DNA of 64,000 bases from DASRAP01 sp964503275 (GTDB lineage: Bacteria > Gemmatimonadota > Gemmatimonadetes > Gemmatimonadales > Gemmatimonadaceae): assembly GCA_964503275.1 (NCBI GenBank), contig CAZCZO010000001.1, positions 174,113 through 238,112 of the forward strand. The letters are read 5' to 3'. How positions within the stretch are numbered: position 1 is the stretch's first letter; the number at the start of each line of letters is the position of its first letter. A program made the translations under genes and the position numbers. The notes beneath the pieces are model-generated. The model had not been told where the DNA came from and did no database searches. It saw only the letters and a program-made list of their open reading frames with translations. Positions 1-8,641 of the stretch are shown here, in pieces.

Positions 1-671
1 CTTTGAGTCTGCACCGAGCGCTCCCACACGAGGAACGCAGCGAATCAGTGAGCGCATTGCTGATCAGGGGGCCAGGGAGAGGTCGTGCGACTGCAGGGGG
101 GGTGGGTCAACGATGCACGCTCGCGGTGGCGGTCGGTATACGTCAGGTGACGTAGGTGGCGGCACGCTCCACGGCCGCAGATGTATGACTGCGGCAGCCC
201 GACCGGCAGCCGAGGCCCGGGACCCGTCAGTGAGTGTACGACACCGCCCTGCGCGATCAGCCGCGGAATCATCCGCCGACGGCCCCACTTCACACCATAT
301 GCTCCTCCCCCTCCTGGGCCTTCGGCTGCGCGCGGCCTTCGCGACCACGGACGAGTGGACCGTGGTGCGCATCCCCTTCAGCGCGTTACGCAGCAGCATC
401 GTCGCCCGCACCATTCCCACATTCGCGTGTACGGTCCTCGACGCCGGGGCACTCGCAGCATGCGACGATCGGCATACTCGCTTCATCGGTCAGGAGCGCC
501 ACACGACGCCCCCCACAGCGAACCCACACACCGACCCGCGTCTATAATTCGACGTCAACCGCCCTGCCGTCCCAAAGCCTTCCCACCCCCCAGCGCCGCG
601 ACGCAGGCGCCAGAGCGACCCACCTGTGCTCGCCCACCCGGAGACATCGCCACCTGCGCTCTCCTAAAGCT
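1..671. other. stretch without a supportable gene
   Basis: Several open frames overlap here on both strands, but all give Arg/Pro/His-rich translations of the kind that arise by chance in high-GC DNA, and I recognise no family. No frame runs in from the left edge in a convincing way. The only clear structure is the 16-bp palindrome at 139-154, which recurs at 1562-1577. A short non-coding RNA or a fast-evolving small gene cannot be excluded. Confidence 0.4.
139..154. promoter_or_regulatory. palindromic operator-like site, copy 1
   Basis: The sequence TACGTCAGGTGACGTA is an inverted repeat with 7-bp arms (TACGTCA/TGACGTA) around GG. An almost identical 16-mer lies at 1562-1577, just upstream of the ethanolamine ammonia-lyase gene; the two differ only at positions 7 and 9. 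Two such copies 1.4 kb apart suggest binding sites for one dimeric regulator. The gene controlled by this copy is not clear. Confidence 0.45.
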
Positions 672-1034
672 CTGCTCTGGATAGACTGCTCGGGCGGTCT
701 GGCCGTCGGCGTCCTCGTGCTGGCGCTCGTCCCGTGGCTGAGCCGGCTCTACGCCATGCCAGTCGGCTTCGTGCTCGCGATGGGTCTGGCGAATCTCGCG
801 TATGGCGCATTCTCGCTCTCGCTTGCCAGACGCGCCATTCGCCCGCGCGCCCTCCTCGTGCTCTTGGCCTCCGCGAACATCGCCTGGGCGGGGGTCTGCT
901 TCGTCGCAGCTGCAGTGCTCGCGTCGCAGGCATCGTTCCTGGGCCTCGCCCACCTGGTGCTCGAGGGCATCTACGTGGGCGGCCTCGGCCTGCTCGAGTG
1001 GCGGTATCTCGACGCGTTGGAGACGAGAGCATGA
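672..1034 (+). CDS. small integral membrane protein, unknown function
   Basis: The frame encodes about 120 residues with four hydrophobic segments separated by short basic loops (a loop near residue 60 reads ARRAIRPRAL), ending in LLEWRYLDALETRA. This looks like a four-helix inner-membrane protein. I recognise no characterised family. The start is uncertain: there is no ATG before the first membrane helix, so the CTG at 672 is used as the best position; upstream of it the frame stays open but turns into low-complexity Arg/Pro sequence. It runs on the plus strand and converges on the lipoprotein gene at 1062-1487. Confidence 0.5.
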   Translation: MLWIDCSGGLAVGVLVLALVPWLSRLYAMPVGFVLAMGLANLAYGAFSLSLARRAIRPRALLVLLASANIAWAGVCFVAAAVLASQASFLGLAHLVLEGIYVGGLGLLEWRYLDALETRA

Positions 1035-1061
1035 GCGGCTCCGGGACGCACCAACCCCCCC

Positions 1062-1487
1062 CTACCGCCTCCGAAGCACCAGCGACGCCCCATCCAGCGT
1101 ACCCACCATCGCCGTATCGCCCACGACGAGTGCGCGCAACGTGCGCACCTGCATCGGCACGACGATCGAGTCTGGACTGAAGATGCCGTTCGCGTACGCG
1201 TACTGTGTTTCGCCCGAGCGCGTCTCGCTCGTGGCACGATTGATGTAGGTGAACCGGCCGGGACCCATGCAGGTGACAGAGCCGTGGCAGGACTCACCCC
1301 TGGAGAGGACAAGCGTCAGCTCGACTGGGCCCGACTCGCCGGCCCAGGTTCCCGGGTAGCCGTGCCCCGGTTGCAAGGGGACGCGGTCGCCCAACGGTCC
1401 GAGTGACGGGCCAGCGCAGGCTGCCGAGATGATGCCCATCGCGGCGAGGGCAAGGGGGCACAGGCGCGACCAATGAGCAGGGATCAT
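1062..1487 (-). CDS. putative lipoprotein, unknown function
   Basis: This 141-residue protein starts with a basic n-region, a hydrophobic stretch and a lipobox-like end (ISAACAG), so it is probably a lipoprotein exported by Sec. The mature part contains YPGTWAGESG, SCHGSVTCMGPGRF and a closing GTLDGASLVLRRR. The alternating hydrophobic pattern and the two close cysteines suggest a small beta-rich domain. No characterised family is recognised. It is transcribed away from the ethanolamine ammonia-lyase gene, and the palindrome at 1562-1577 lies between the two starts. Confidence 0.65.
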   Translation of the reverse strand: MIPAHWSRLCPLALAAMGIISAACAGPSLGPLGDRVPLQPGHGYPGTWAGESGPVELTLVLSRGESCHGSVTCMGPGRFTYINRATSETRSGETQYAYANGIFSPDSIVVPMQVRTLRALVVGDTAMVGTLDGASLVLRRR

Positions 1488-1561
1488 GCGGTGGACCGGT
1501 CGACGGGGGTGAGTGCAGTGCAGATCTGCCAGAGACTACCTTCGGCCGTCGACCGGCGCGA

Positions 1562-1577
1562 TACGTCGGATGACGTA
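1562..1577. promoter_or_regulatory. palindromic operator-like site, copy 2
   Basis: TACGTCGGATGACGTA has arms TACGTC/GACGTA and matches the site at 139-154 at 14 of 16 positions; the flanking A and G are also shared. It lies between the divergent lipoprotein gene (starts 1487) and the EutBC gene (starts 1598), and about 35 bp upstream of the -10-like TATACT at 1613-1618. This fits a regulator controlling one or both genes. Confidence 0.5.
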
Positions 1578-1597
1578 GCCGCGATAGGACCTGCAAG

Positions 1598-4036
1598 GTG
1601 AGCACGTCCGGCGTATACTCCTCACTACGGGATCACCCCGACTCGCTGAGCATCGACCCGGCCGATCACGCCGCCGGACCCACCCCCACCCCCATCCCTG
1701 ACCGCCGCCGCTTCCTGCACTCCCTCGCCGCCGGCACCGCGCTCGTCACTCTCGGGCACCCGCGCGCCGGCGCCGCGGCGCGTGCGCTCGCCGGCGACTC
1801 GGTCGGCCCCGTGACCCCCGCGCTCCCGAGCGAAGATCTCTTCGCCTACCTCACGCGCACCGTCGGCAGGTTCGACCGCACCCGCTTCGCACAGCTCCTC
1901 GGCGCGGCCAACCCGTTCAAAGAGGGCGACGCGACCATCGGCGTCCACGCGCCCAACGACGAGGCGCGACGCACCGCGCGCGCCCTGCTCGGCGCTACGC
2001 GCGTGGGCGACCTCGACGCGCATCCGCTGTTCGACGACCAGCTCGCCACGCTGCTCGCGTCCGCTCGGGATGCCGCCGCCGCGCAACGGACCGCGGCATG
2101 GACCATGGACGCGCTCGCCGCGCACCTGCGCACAGCGCCAGCCGACGACGTCATGGCGGTCGCGCGCGGTCTCTCCAGTGAGGTCATCGGCTGCGTGGTC
2201 AAGCTCATGGACGACGCCCAGCTGATCGCCGTGAGCGCGAAGCTCTTCCACACGCTGCCGGGCAGCGGCGTCGGCGGCCCGGGGCATCTGGGGGCACGCG
2301 TGCAACCCAATTCGCCCACCGATCATCCCGAGGACATCCGCTGGCAGGTGTTCGACGCCTGGGCCTACGGCGTGGGCGATGTCCTGCTCGGCACCAACCC
2401 CGTGTCGTCCGAACCCGAGTCGGTCGCGACCATCGAGCGCACCCTGCAAGAGCTGCTGCGCAGCTTCGCGCTCGATGACGTACTCCCGCACTGCGTGCTG
2501 GCGCACATCGATGTGCAGGCCGAGGTGGAGCGCACGGCGCCGGGCAGCACGGCGCTGTGGTTCCAGAGTCTCGCGGGGAGCGACGCGGCCAACCGCACCT
2601 TCGATCTCACCGTCGACTCGATGCTCGCGCACGCCGACGCGCGCACGGGCCGCTACGGGCTGTACTTCGAGACAGGGCAGGGCGCCGACGTCACCAATGG
2701 CCACGGTCAGGGCGTGGACATGGTCATCCACGAGGCCCGCAAGTATGGGTTCGCGCGTGCCCTCACGGCGCGCGTCGCCGCCGCGCAGCAGCGTGCGGGG
2801 CGCGCGCCGGCGCCGTGGGTGCACGTCAACGATGTCGCGGGTTTCATTGGCCCCGAGGTGTTCCGCACGCGCGAACAGCTGGTGCGCTGCTGCCTCGAGG
2901 ACCTCGTCATGGGCAAACTGCACGGGCTCACGATCGGGCTCGACGTGTGCGCGACGCTGCACATGGACATCGGCCTCGACGACCTCGATTGGTGCCTCGA
3001 CCAGGTCATGCCGGCGCACCCGGCCTACCTCATGGCGCTGCCCACCAAGGTGGACCCCATGCTCGGCTACCTCACGACGGGCTACCAGGACCACGTGCGA
3101 CTGCGCCAGCGCTTCGGGCGCCACGTCGAGCCGCGCATGGCCCGCTTCTTCGAGTCGATGGGCGTGATCGATGCCGACGGCGCGCCGGGCCCGCACTTCG
3201 GTGACCCGCTCCACGTGTACGTGCAGTACCGGCGTCGGCTCGGCGATGCGCGCACGGTCGATGCACTGCGCGACGAGGGCCGCCGTCAGCTGGCCGCGGT
3301 GCGCGGGCGCGGTGTGTTCGTGGCCGAGGGCTTCGGTGACGCTGCGGGGATGTTGGCGCCGGAGACCGATCGGGAGATCCGCCGCATCGTCGCCGACGCG
3401 AAGCAGGCCCTCTGGGCCACGCTCGATGACGCGTTCGTCAACAGCGTGCCCGGGAGCATCGCGCTCGCCACGCAGTCGACCTCGCGCGAGGACTACATCC
3501 TGCACCCCGTGCGGGGCGAGTCGCTGTCAGCGGAGTCTGAGGCGCGCCTGGCTCAGCTCGCCACATCGCATGCGGCCATCGACGCCGCCGAGCGCTACGA
3601 CGTGCAGGTGGTGGTGTCGGACGGACTCAACGCGCTGGCGATCCGTGAGCCTGGGCAGCTACTCCCGTTCCTGGATGCGTTGCGCGGGCAGCTGAGCGCG
3701 GCCGGTTGGCGTGTCGCGCCCGAGTTGCCGGTGATCACCGCGGGCCGCGTGCGTGCGGGCTACCGTGTGGGTGAGCAGTTGTTCGCAGGCCGCAGTGGAC
3801 GCTGCGCGCTGCTGCTCGTGGTCGGTGAGCGGCCGGGCACAGGGCATCAGACCTTCTCGCTGTACCTGACTGCGGTGGATGCGTCGGTCTGGGCGCAGCG
3901 CGGCGCGGTCGATCACGATGTGACGCGCGTGGTGTCGGGGATCGCACACACCGCGCTGAAGCCGGTGGAGGCCGCCGCAGTCGTGGCGCGTGTGCTCGGG
4001 CCGCCGGGGGGGACTGAGTCGACCCCGACGGCCTGA
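1598..4036 (+). CDS. ethanolamine ammonia-lyase, EutB-EutC fusion with Tat-like leader
   Basis: Ethanolamine ammonia-lyase uses adenosylcobalamin to convert ethanolamine to acetaldehyde and ammonia. This 812-residue protein joins both subunits: EutB-like at about 75-535 and EutC-like at about 610-805 (VVVSDGLNALA, VGERPGTG, PVEAAAVV). The length equals EutB (453) plus EutC (295) plus a leader of about 65. Residues matching E. coli EutB Arg160, Gln162, Asn193, Glu287, Phe329 and Asp362 are present here as Arg234, Gln236, Asn267, Glu358, Phe416 and Asp449. Ser295 is replaced by Thr366. Before EutB lies DRRRFLHSLAAGTALV (35-50), which looks like a twin-arginine signal followed by a hydrophobic stretch and Ala-rich cleavage region. 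Export of a B12 enzyme would be unusual. The GTG start is doubtful, because the best -10 box (1613-1618) lies inside the frame. No permease, microcompartment or cobalamin gene is adjacent. Confidence 0.9.
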   Translation: MSTSGVYSSLRDHPDSLSIDPADHAAGPTPTPIPDRRRFLHSLAAGTALVTLGHPRAGAAARALAGDSVGPVTPALPSEDLFAYLTRTVGRFDRTRFAQLLGAANPFKEGDATIGVHAPNDEARRTARALLGATRVGDLDAHPLFDDQLATLLASARDAAAAQRTAAWTMDALAAHLRTAPADDVMAVARGLSSEVIGCVVKLMDDAQLIAVSAKLFHTLPGSGVGGPGHLGARVQPNSPTDHPEDIRWQVFDAWAYGVGDVLLGTNPVSSEPESVATIERTLQELLRSFALDDVLPHCVLAHIDVQAEVERTAPGSTALWFQSLAGSDAANRTFDLTVDSMLAHADARTGRYGLYFETGQGADVTNGHGQGVDMVIHEARKYGFARALTARVAAAQQRAGRAPAPWVHVNDVAGFIGPEVFRTREQLVRCCLEDLVMGKLHGLTIGLDVCATLHMDIGLDDLDWCLDQVMPAHPAYLMALPTKVDPMLGYLTTGYQDHVRLRQRFGRHVEPRMARFFESMGVIDADGAPGPHFGDPLHVYVQYRRRLGDARTVDALRDEGRRQLAAVRGRGVFVAEGFGDAAGMLAPETDREIRRIVADAKQALWATLDDAFVNSVPGSIALATQSTSREDYILHPVRGESLSAESEARLAQLATSHAAIDAAERYDVQVVVSDGLNALAIREPGQLLPFLDALRGQLSAAGWRVAPELPVITAGRVRAGYRVGEQLFAGRSGRCALLLVVGERPGTGHQTFSLYLTAVDASVWAQRGAVDHDVTRVVSGIAHTALKPVEAAAVVARVLGPPGGTESTPTA
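1613..1618 (+). promoter_or_regulatory. possible -10 element TATACT near eutBC start
   Basis: TATACT matches the -10 boxes seen before other genes in the window (50921-50926 and, on the minus strand, 6748-6753). If used, transcription would begin near 1625, downstream of the annotated GTG at 1598, and translation would have to start later, for example at the CTG at 1646. There is no convincing -35. Confidence 0.3.
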
Positions 4037-4055
4037 TGTGATGCCGCGTGGCCTC

Positions 4056-6716
4056 CTACTGCGCCACGCCCACCTCCGCCGCCATCGTCTTGCCGATCCA
4101 CGCCCGCGACTCCTCGAGGTGCGCCCGCGTGTAGGCATCCATCCCGGCGCCGCGCAGGGCCCGCTCGAGCCGCGTGTCGAGATCCTTGAGCGTTGCGCGC
4201 GCCACCGACCGCGCATCGGCCGGCGCCCCCGCGGCGGGACGCAGGACCATTCCCGTCAGCACATCCAAATGCGCCCGCTGCAGGTCGCGCCGCAGCGCCG
4301 TCACCGCGCGCGGCGTCCCCGTCCAGACTTCGGACCAGGAGGTGCGCGTGAGCGTCGTCAGCAGCTCCGGGATCCCCAGCACGTTCGCGGTGCCATAGCG
4401 CAGTTCACCGTCGCGAATGCGGGCGAGCCGCAAGGGGTTCGTCAGGTTGCGCAGCATCGAGGCCTGCAGGCCCGAGATCTCCTGCAGGAACGGGAAGTCG
4501 ATCCGGCCGCTGTAGGTGTTCTCGTATCCCCAGTGGTTCCAGCGCTCCGCGCCGAAGCGCGACACCATCGACGCCGGCAATCCGAAGGCCTCCACGCCGA
4601 GCACCCGGTCGCTGAGCAAGGTGAGCGCCTCCCGCTGCCGTGCGATGCCCACCGGCACGAAGGGGCCGCGGTCGCCGGGATCGCCAGGACGCGTGCGGTA
4701 CACATACTCGCCGCCGATGTACTTCACTGACGGCGCCAGCGCCTGCGTGTACTGGCCGAGCAGGGCGCGGAACGCCGAGGTGAGGTCGGCGTAGCGCGCA
4801 TTGTCGGTCAGCACGACCTGCGGCAGGCGCGGCCACAGATCCGCGATCAACGCGGTGCGCTCTCGGCCCCAGCCGATGGGGTCGGCGCTGAGGTCGTAGG
4901 TGTTGACCGTCGGGTCCATGGCCTGCTGGCCACCGCTGTCGCTGTCGTCGCCGTACGTCCGCCCCTCATGCTCCGCCAACCGCGCCACCTCGGCGGCCCG
5001 CGTCGCATCGGCGCTGTAGCCGAAGGTGATCTTCCACCGGTCTGCGCTCCCGACGCCGGGCGAGTAGTAGAAGCCCTGCGTCTCGCCCTTGCGGGCGACG
5101 TTCGGTGCGTGGTAGTCCATCACCGAACTCACAAGCCCACGCTCCTGCGTCCACGCGCGGTCGTGCAAGCGCTCCAGCGGCGTATCGCTCGAGCTGCGGA
5201 AGTTGTGCCGGAGGCCCAAGGTGTGTCCCACCTCGTGCATCACCACCCAGAGCACGGCCTGGCTGAGATACTCGTCGGGCACCTCGCCGTCGGCGTCGAG
5301 TTCGCCGCGGTCGGCCAGCACGGCCCGCAGCAGCGTGCCTTGATCGGACAACGCGCCAGCGAGCCCCGCATGCGTCTCCAACGCGGCGATCGCCGCCGCG
5401 TCTCCGTCGGCGTGGATGCCCAGCGCGGCGTTGAGCGCGTCCTGCGGCGTCACGAGGTTCTGCCAGCCGCGCCGGAAGCCGCGGATCATGTTCGCCTCGT
5501 AGAGCTGATCGGCGTCGAGGATCTCGCCCGTGCGCGGGTCCACCACGCTGGGGCCGATCGCCGAGTAGCCGGGGTCGTCCGAGGTGTTCCAGCGCAGCGT
5601 GGGGTAGCGGATGTCGGCGGGATCTGCGCCCTCGGGCAACAGCTCGGCGCGGATGGCGTCCTTCCACCCCGCGGCCTCGAAGGCCGGCTGCCACGCATTC
5701 ACACCGGCGATGAACCAGGGCCGGTACTTCTCAGGCACCGTGCGATCGATGTAGTAGATGATCGGCTTCACCGGGTAGTACAGCCCGTTGCCCGCCGAGG
5801 CGCCGCGCTCGAGGCGCCAGCGGTTCACGTAGCGCACGAAGTGTTCGTCGCGGTCCTGCGTGAAGTCCTTGTGCGCGGTGAGGAAGAAGCCCACGCGATC
5901 GTCGGCGAGGCGTGGCGTCATGGGACGCTCGGGCAGCTTCACGATGGAGTGGTGCACCGTGACCGAGATGTAGCGGCCGTCGGGCACTGAGAACGTCGAC
6001 GTGGCCTGGGAGGGCCGGAAGGTCAGCGTGCTCTGGATGTTGAGGTTCTCGGGGAACGCCTTGACGCTGCTGACGTAGCTGCGCGTGCGGTCGAAGTTCG
6101 GGGCCGCTCCCTCGCCGCCACCGCCGCCGCGCCCCCCGGTGCCGGTGACCGCGCGCAGGCGCTGACTCACCCCGGCGATGTCGCTCACGAACCAGTTCGT
6201 GACGTCGATCAAGTGCGTGTCGCCCTGCGTCGCCTCGATCTTCGCCGACTCCACCACGCTCGGCGAGAACGTCAGCGCGACCGCTGCGGCTTGCGGGGTG
6301 CCCGCATCGGCCTTGAAGTGGATGGGATGCTTGCTGAGGTACAGGGTCTCGCCCTGCCGCGAGATCGACATCACCGCGCCCTGATTGCCGCCGAGCATGG
6401 TGCCGCCGAACACGCCGCCCGCACCGATGCCGCGGGCGACCTTGGCCTCGAAGAGGAACTGCTCGCCGAGCCGTCGCGTGGGGACGGCCATGAAGAGGCG
6501 TCCGTCGGCCTTCTGGTAGAGATCGAAGTAGCCCTCGAGCTTGGTCGCGCCGGCCGTGGCCTGGGCCCAGGGGTCCGGCGCGGGGCGCGGGGTGCTTTGC
6601 GCGGGCGCGGTGGTCTGCGCGGTCGCGGGCGGCTGCGTGGGCGGCGCTGAGCGTGCGGTGGCGCAACCGGCGAGCAGGCCGGCGCTGAGGACGAGGGCGC
6701 TACGAACGTGTGGCAT
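4056..6716 (-). CDS. secreted zinc metalloprotease, DUF5117/DUF5118 type
   Basis: This 886-residue lipoprotein starts with a Sec signal ending in LLAGCAT (lipobox cysteine), followed by a Pro/Ala/Thr linker. The N-terminal half matches the beta-rich DUF5118/DUF5117 region (FDLYQKADGRLFMAVP, near 65-80). The zinc site is HEVGHTLGLRHNF, with His494, Glu495 and His498 and the extended HExxHxxGxxH form of metzincin-like enzymes. A Gly-run (GRGGGGGEG) near 200 is a flexible loop. The protein should act in the periplasm or on the outer membrane, degrading peptides of unknown identity. It is monocistronic and convergent with eutBC (20 bp between ends). A TATACT -10 box lies 31 bp upstream and a GGAG ribosome site precedes the ATG. 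Confidence 0.88.
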   Translation of the reverse strand: MPHVRSALVLSAGLLAGCATARSAPPTQPPATAQTTAPAQSTPRPAPDPWAQATAGATKLEGYFDLYQKADGRLFMAVPTRRLGEQFLFEAKVARGIGAGGVFGGTMLGGNQGAVMSISRQGETLYLSKHPIHFKADAGTPQAAAVALTFSPSVVESAKIEATQGDTHLIDVTNWFVSDIAGVSQRLRAVTGTGGRGGGGGEGAAPNFDRTRSYVSSVKAFPENLNIQSTLTFRPSQATSTFSVPDGRYISVTVHHSIVKLPERPMTPRLADDRVGFFLTAHKDFTQDRDEHFVRYVNRWRLERGASAGNGLYYPVKPIIYYIDRTVPEKYRPWFIAGVNAWQPAFEAAGWKDAIRAELLPEGADPADIRYPTLRWNTSDDPGYSAIGPSVVDPRTGEILDADQLYEANMIRGFRRGWQNLVTPQDALNAALGIHADGDAAAIAALETHAGLAGALSDQGTLLRAVLADRGELDADGEVPDEYLSQAVLWVVMHEVGHTLGLRHNFRSSSDTPLERLHDRAWTQERGLVSSVMDYHAPNVARKGETQGFYYSPGVGSADRWKITFGYSADATRAAEVARLAEHEGRTYGDDSDSGGQQAMDPTVNTYDLSADPIGWGRERTALIADLWPRLPQVVLTDNARYADLTSAFRALLGQYTQALAPSVKYIGGEYVYRTRPGDPGDRGPFVPVGIARQREALTLLSDRVLGVEAFGLPASMVSRFGAERWNHWGYENTYSGRIDFPFLQEISGLQASMLRNLTNPLRLARIRDGELRYGTANVLGIPELLTTLTRTSWSEVWTGTPRAVTALRRDLQRAHLDVLTGMVLRPAAGAPADARSVARATLKDLDTRLERALRGAGMDAYTRAHLEESRAWIGKTMAAEVGVAQ

Positions 6717-6747
6717 GGTGGGGCTCCGGGCGTGAGGTACCGCACAG

Positions 6748-6753
6748 AGTATA
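6748..6753 (-). promoter_or_regulatory. -10 element TATACT of the metalloprotease gene
   Basis: On the minus strand TATACT lies 31 nt before the ATG at 6716, with CCGGAGCC as a ribosome site between them. This gives a normal short 5' leader. Confidence 0.45.
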
Positions 6754-6883
6754 CGGCTCGGGGGAGGGCGTGGCCATTCTCTGCACGTGTGGCGGCCACG
6801 GCGCGCGACAAGCGCGTCGGTGAGGAGGGCGTGCCGGTCTGCGACCGGCAGCCGGGGGAGGGGCCGCCGGGGGGCGGGCGGCG

Positions 6884-7363
6884 CTAGGGCTGGGCCGTCG
6901 GCGGCGCGTGGAGGGCGCGCTGGATCTCCTCAAGGACCTGGATGTCCGCCAGATCCTGTAGCCGTCCGGTGCGCTTCGACGCGATGAGATTCGCGAGACT
7001 CACGGTCGGGACGGGGACATCGTCGAGGTCGAACACGACGATGTCGCGAGAGGCATCGGGCCAGCGCAGATTCCACGCGCGAGTGAGCACATCCACGTTC
7101 GGTGAGTCGCCGGTCATCGTGACGACACGCGATATCAGGTCGTGGGGGGTGTACTCCTCGGCGACGCGGAACGGCAGTTGCCGGAGCGCGCGCAACACCG
7201 ACTCCGCATTCTCGAGCGTGGGTTCGATGAGGATGTCGATGTCGCGGGTCGCGCGCGAGCTGCCCCACAGCTGCAACGCGGTCGCGCCCACCACGACATA
7301 GCGTGCCTCTTCGGCGTTGAGCAGCCGACACAGTGCGGCGACCCGACTTTCTGTCCGACTCAC
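6884..7363 (-). CDS. MNT-type nucleotidyltransferase of an RHH-linked pair
   Basis: The 159-residue protein has the small nucleotidyltransferase fold: a VVGATALQLWG loop, the metal-binding pair DID at 41-43, a later NVDVL strand, and a C-terminal LIASKRTGRLQDLADI helix, as in DUF6036/AbiEii-like proteins. Such enzymes transfer nucleotides to a protein or RNA target, and several act as half of toxin-antitoxin modules. The GTG start at 7363 is chosen because it overlaps the stop of the upstream ribbon-helix-helix gene as GTGA, which implies translational coupling. It is one of three such enzymes in the window (others at 32912 and 52169), each with a different partner. The target is unknown. Confidence 0.75.
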   Translation of the reverse strand: MSRTESRVAALCRLLNAEEARYVVVGATALQLWGSSRATRDIDILIEPTLENAESVLRALRQLPFRVAEEYTPHDLISRVVTMTGDSPNVDVLTRAWNLRWPDASRDIVVFDLDDVPVPTVSLANLIASKRTGRLQDLADIQVLEEIQRALHAPPTAQP

Positions 7364-7695
7364 GGTCGCGCGCGCTGCGTGCGCCGCCATGCCGCGAACT
7401 CCTCATAGGTGTCGAACTGCATCGGTCGCGCCTTGGGGACGTCGACCTGTGTGCGGACTTCGGCCTCCCGCACGCGCTGTGCCGGCGTCATCGCACGGTC
7501 GTGGTAGAGCTGGGCGCGGCGCGACGGGTCCAGCGGCGGATCGGTCCCAGCATGGCGCGCGACGAACTGCCGGAGCGCCTCCGCGATCACCCAACTACGC
7601 GAGCGGTCCAGTCGCAGGGCGAGTGCATCGGCCTGATCCAGATCCGCCGCCGGCAAGGTGATGGCGATGCGCGCGTAGGGCTTGTTCGTCGGCAT
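7360..7695 (-). CDS. ribbon-helix-helix DNA-binding protein
   Basis: The 111-residue protein begins with a CopG/MetJ-like ribbon-helix-helix: ARIAITLPAADLDQADALA, then RSRSWVIAEALRQFV, where the strand binds DNA and the two helices dimerise. The C-terminal half (about 55-111) is charged and probably contacts the nucleotidyltransferase partner or folds on binding. The gene is directly coupled to the nucleotidyltransferase by a GTGA overlap. This arrangement suggests a self-regulated two-gene module in which the RHH protein is repressor and perhaps antitoxin. A TATTAT box ends 5 nt before the ATG, so the mRNA is probably leaderless. Confidence 0.75.
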   Translation of the reverse strand: MPTNKPYARIAITLPAADLDQADALALRLDRSRSWVIAEALRQFVARHAGTDPPLDPSRRAQLYHDRAMTPAQRVREAEVRTQVDVPKARPMQFDTYEEFAAWRRTQRARP

Positions 7696-7700
7696 ATCGA

Positions 7701-7729
7701 ATAATACCCAGTATGCCTCCGTGAATCAA
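7701..7729 (-). promoter_or_regulatory. leaderless-type promoter of the RHH/nucleotidyltransferase pair
   Basis: On the minus strand TTGATT (7724-7729) and TATTAT (7701-7706) are 17 bp apart. The -10 box ends 5 nt before the ATG at 7695, so the transcript should start at or beside the start codon. Confidence 0.5.
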
Positions 7730-7843
7730 CGCCGATCCGGCCCAGACGCTCGACCTCTCTGGGCGCAGGACTCTTGCCCCTGGTCCGCCCCGCGCCGATG
7801 TTTGCCCGGCGCCTGCATCGCCGACCTTCACGAGCACTGCCCC

Positions 7844-8605
7844 ATGGACCTCGGACTCACCGGACGCGGCTGCGTCATCCTCGGCGGCAGCCGCGGCATC
7901 GGCCGCGCGATCGCCCTCGGGCTCGCGGCCGAGGGCGCCAACGTGGCGATCTGCGGCCGCACGCAGGACTCGCTCGACGACACGCATCAGGAACTGCTGC
8001 AGCGCGGGGTGAAGGCCTACGCGCAGGTCTGCGACGTGGGCGATGCGGCCGCGCTCGGGCGCTTCCTCGACGAGTCGCGGCGTGCGCTCGGCGACGTGCA
8101 CGTGCTGGTGCACAACGCCTCGGCGCTCGCCGTCGGGCCCAGCCTCGCCGACTGGGAGGCGAGTCTCCAGATCGATCTTATGGCTGGCGTGCGCGCTTGC
8201 GAGCAGGTGGTGCCATGGATGATCGGCGCCGGCGGCGGCAGCATTCTCTTCGTGTCGTCGATCTCCGGGCTCGAGGTCGACCCTACGCCGGACTTCGGGT
8301 ACACCGCAGCGAAGGCCGCGCTGATCGCGCATGCCAAGAAGCTCGCGGTGATGCTCGCGCCGCAGGGGGTGCGCGTGAATGCGATCGCGCCGGGCTCCAC
8401 GGAGTTCCCGGGCGGCATCTGGGCGCAGGTGCGCGCGCATCAGCCGCCGATGTACGAGGCGGTGCGGGCGTCGATCCCCAGCGGGCGCCTCGCCACCCCG
8501 GAGGAGATCGCGGACGTCGCGGTGTTCCTCGTGTCGCGCCGCGCCCAGTGGGTGGTCGGCGAATGCGTCTCGGTCGATGGTGGGCAGCACCGCGGTATGC
8601 GGTAG
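7844..8605 (+). CDS. SDR family oxidoreductase
   Basis: This is a classical short-chain dehydrogenase/reductase of 253 residues. It has the nucleotide loop GGSRGIGRA (14-22), the HNAS motif (90-93), and the catalytic Ser139, Tyr153 and Lys157 (FVSSISG and GYTAAKAAL). The C-terminal region APGSTEFPGG and SVDGGQ is typical of the family. It should act in the cytoplasm with NAD(P)H on an unknown alcohol or ketone. The ATG at 7844 is chosen because it starts right before the Rossmann fold. A 56-residue membrane peptide and a permease follow on the same strand, so the enzyme may act on the compound that the permease imports. Confidence 0.85.
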   Translation: MDLGLTGRGCVILGGSRGIGRAIALGLAAEGANVAICGRTQDSLDDTHQELLQRGVKAYAQVCDVGDAAALGRFLDESRRALGDVHVLVHNASALAVGPSLADWEASLQIDLMAGVRACEQVVPWMIGAGGGSILFVSSISGLEVDPTPDFGYTAAKAALIAHAKKLAVMLAPQGVRVNAIAPGSTEFPGGIWAQVRAHQPPMYEAVRASIPSGRLATPEEIADVAVFLVSRRAQWVVGECVSVDGGQHRGMR

Positions 8606-8641
8606 GGTCGCGCCGCGATAAATGCGAGGCCTCACGCCGCC

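Noticed and set aside
113..547. Plus-strand frame of 144 codons near the left edge
   Set aside because: Low-complexity Arg/Ala/His translation, several competing frames on both strands, no ribosome site and no recognisable motif.
1598..1720. Leader of the EutBC protein as a separate small regulatory peptide
   Set aside because: The frame is continuous with EutB and the RRRFL motif plus hydrophobic stretch fits a Tat signal; no stop codon separates it.
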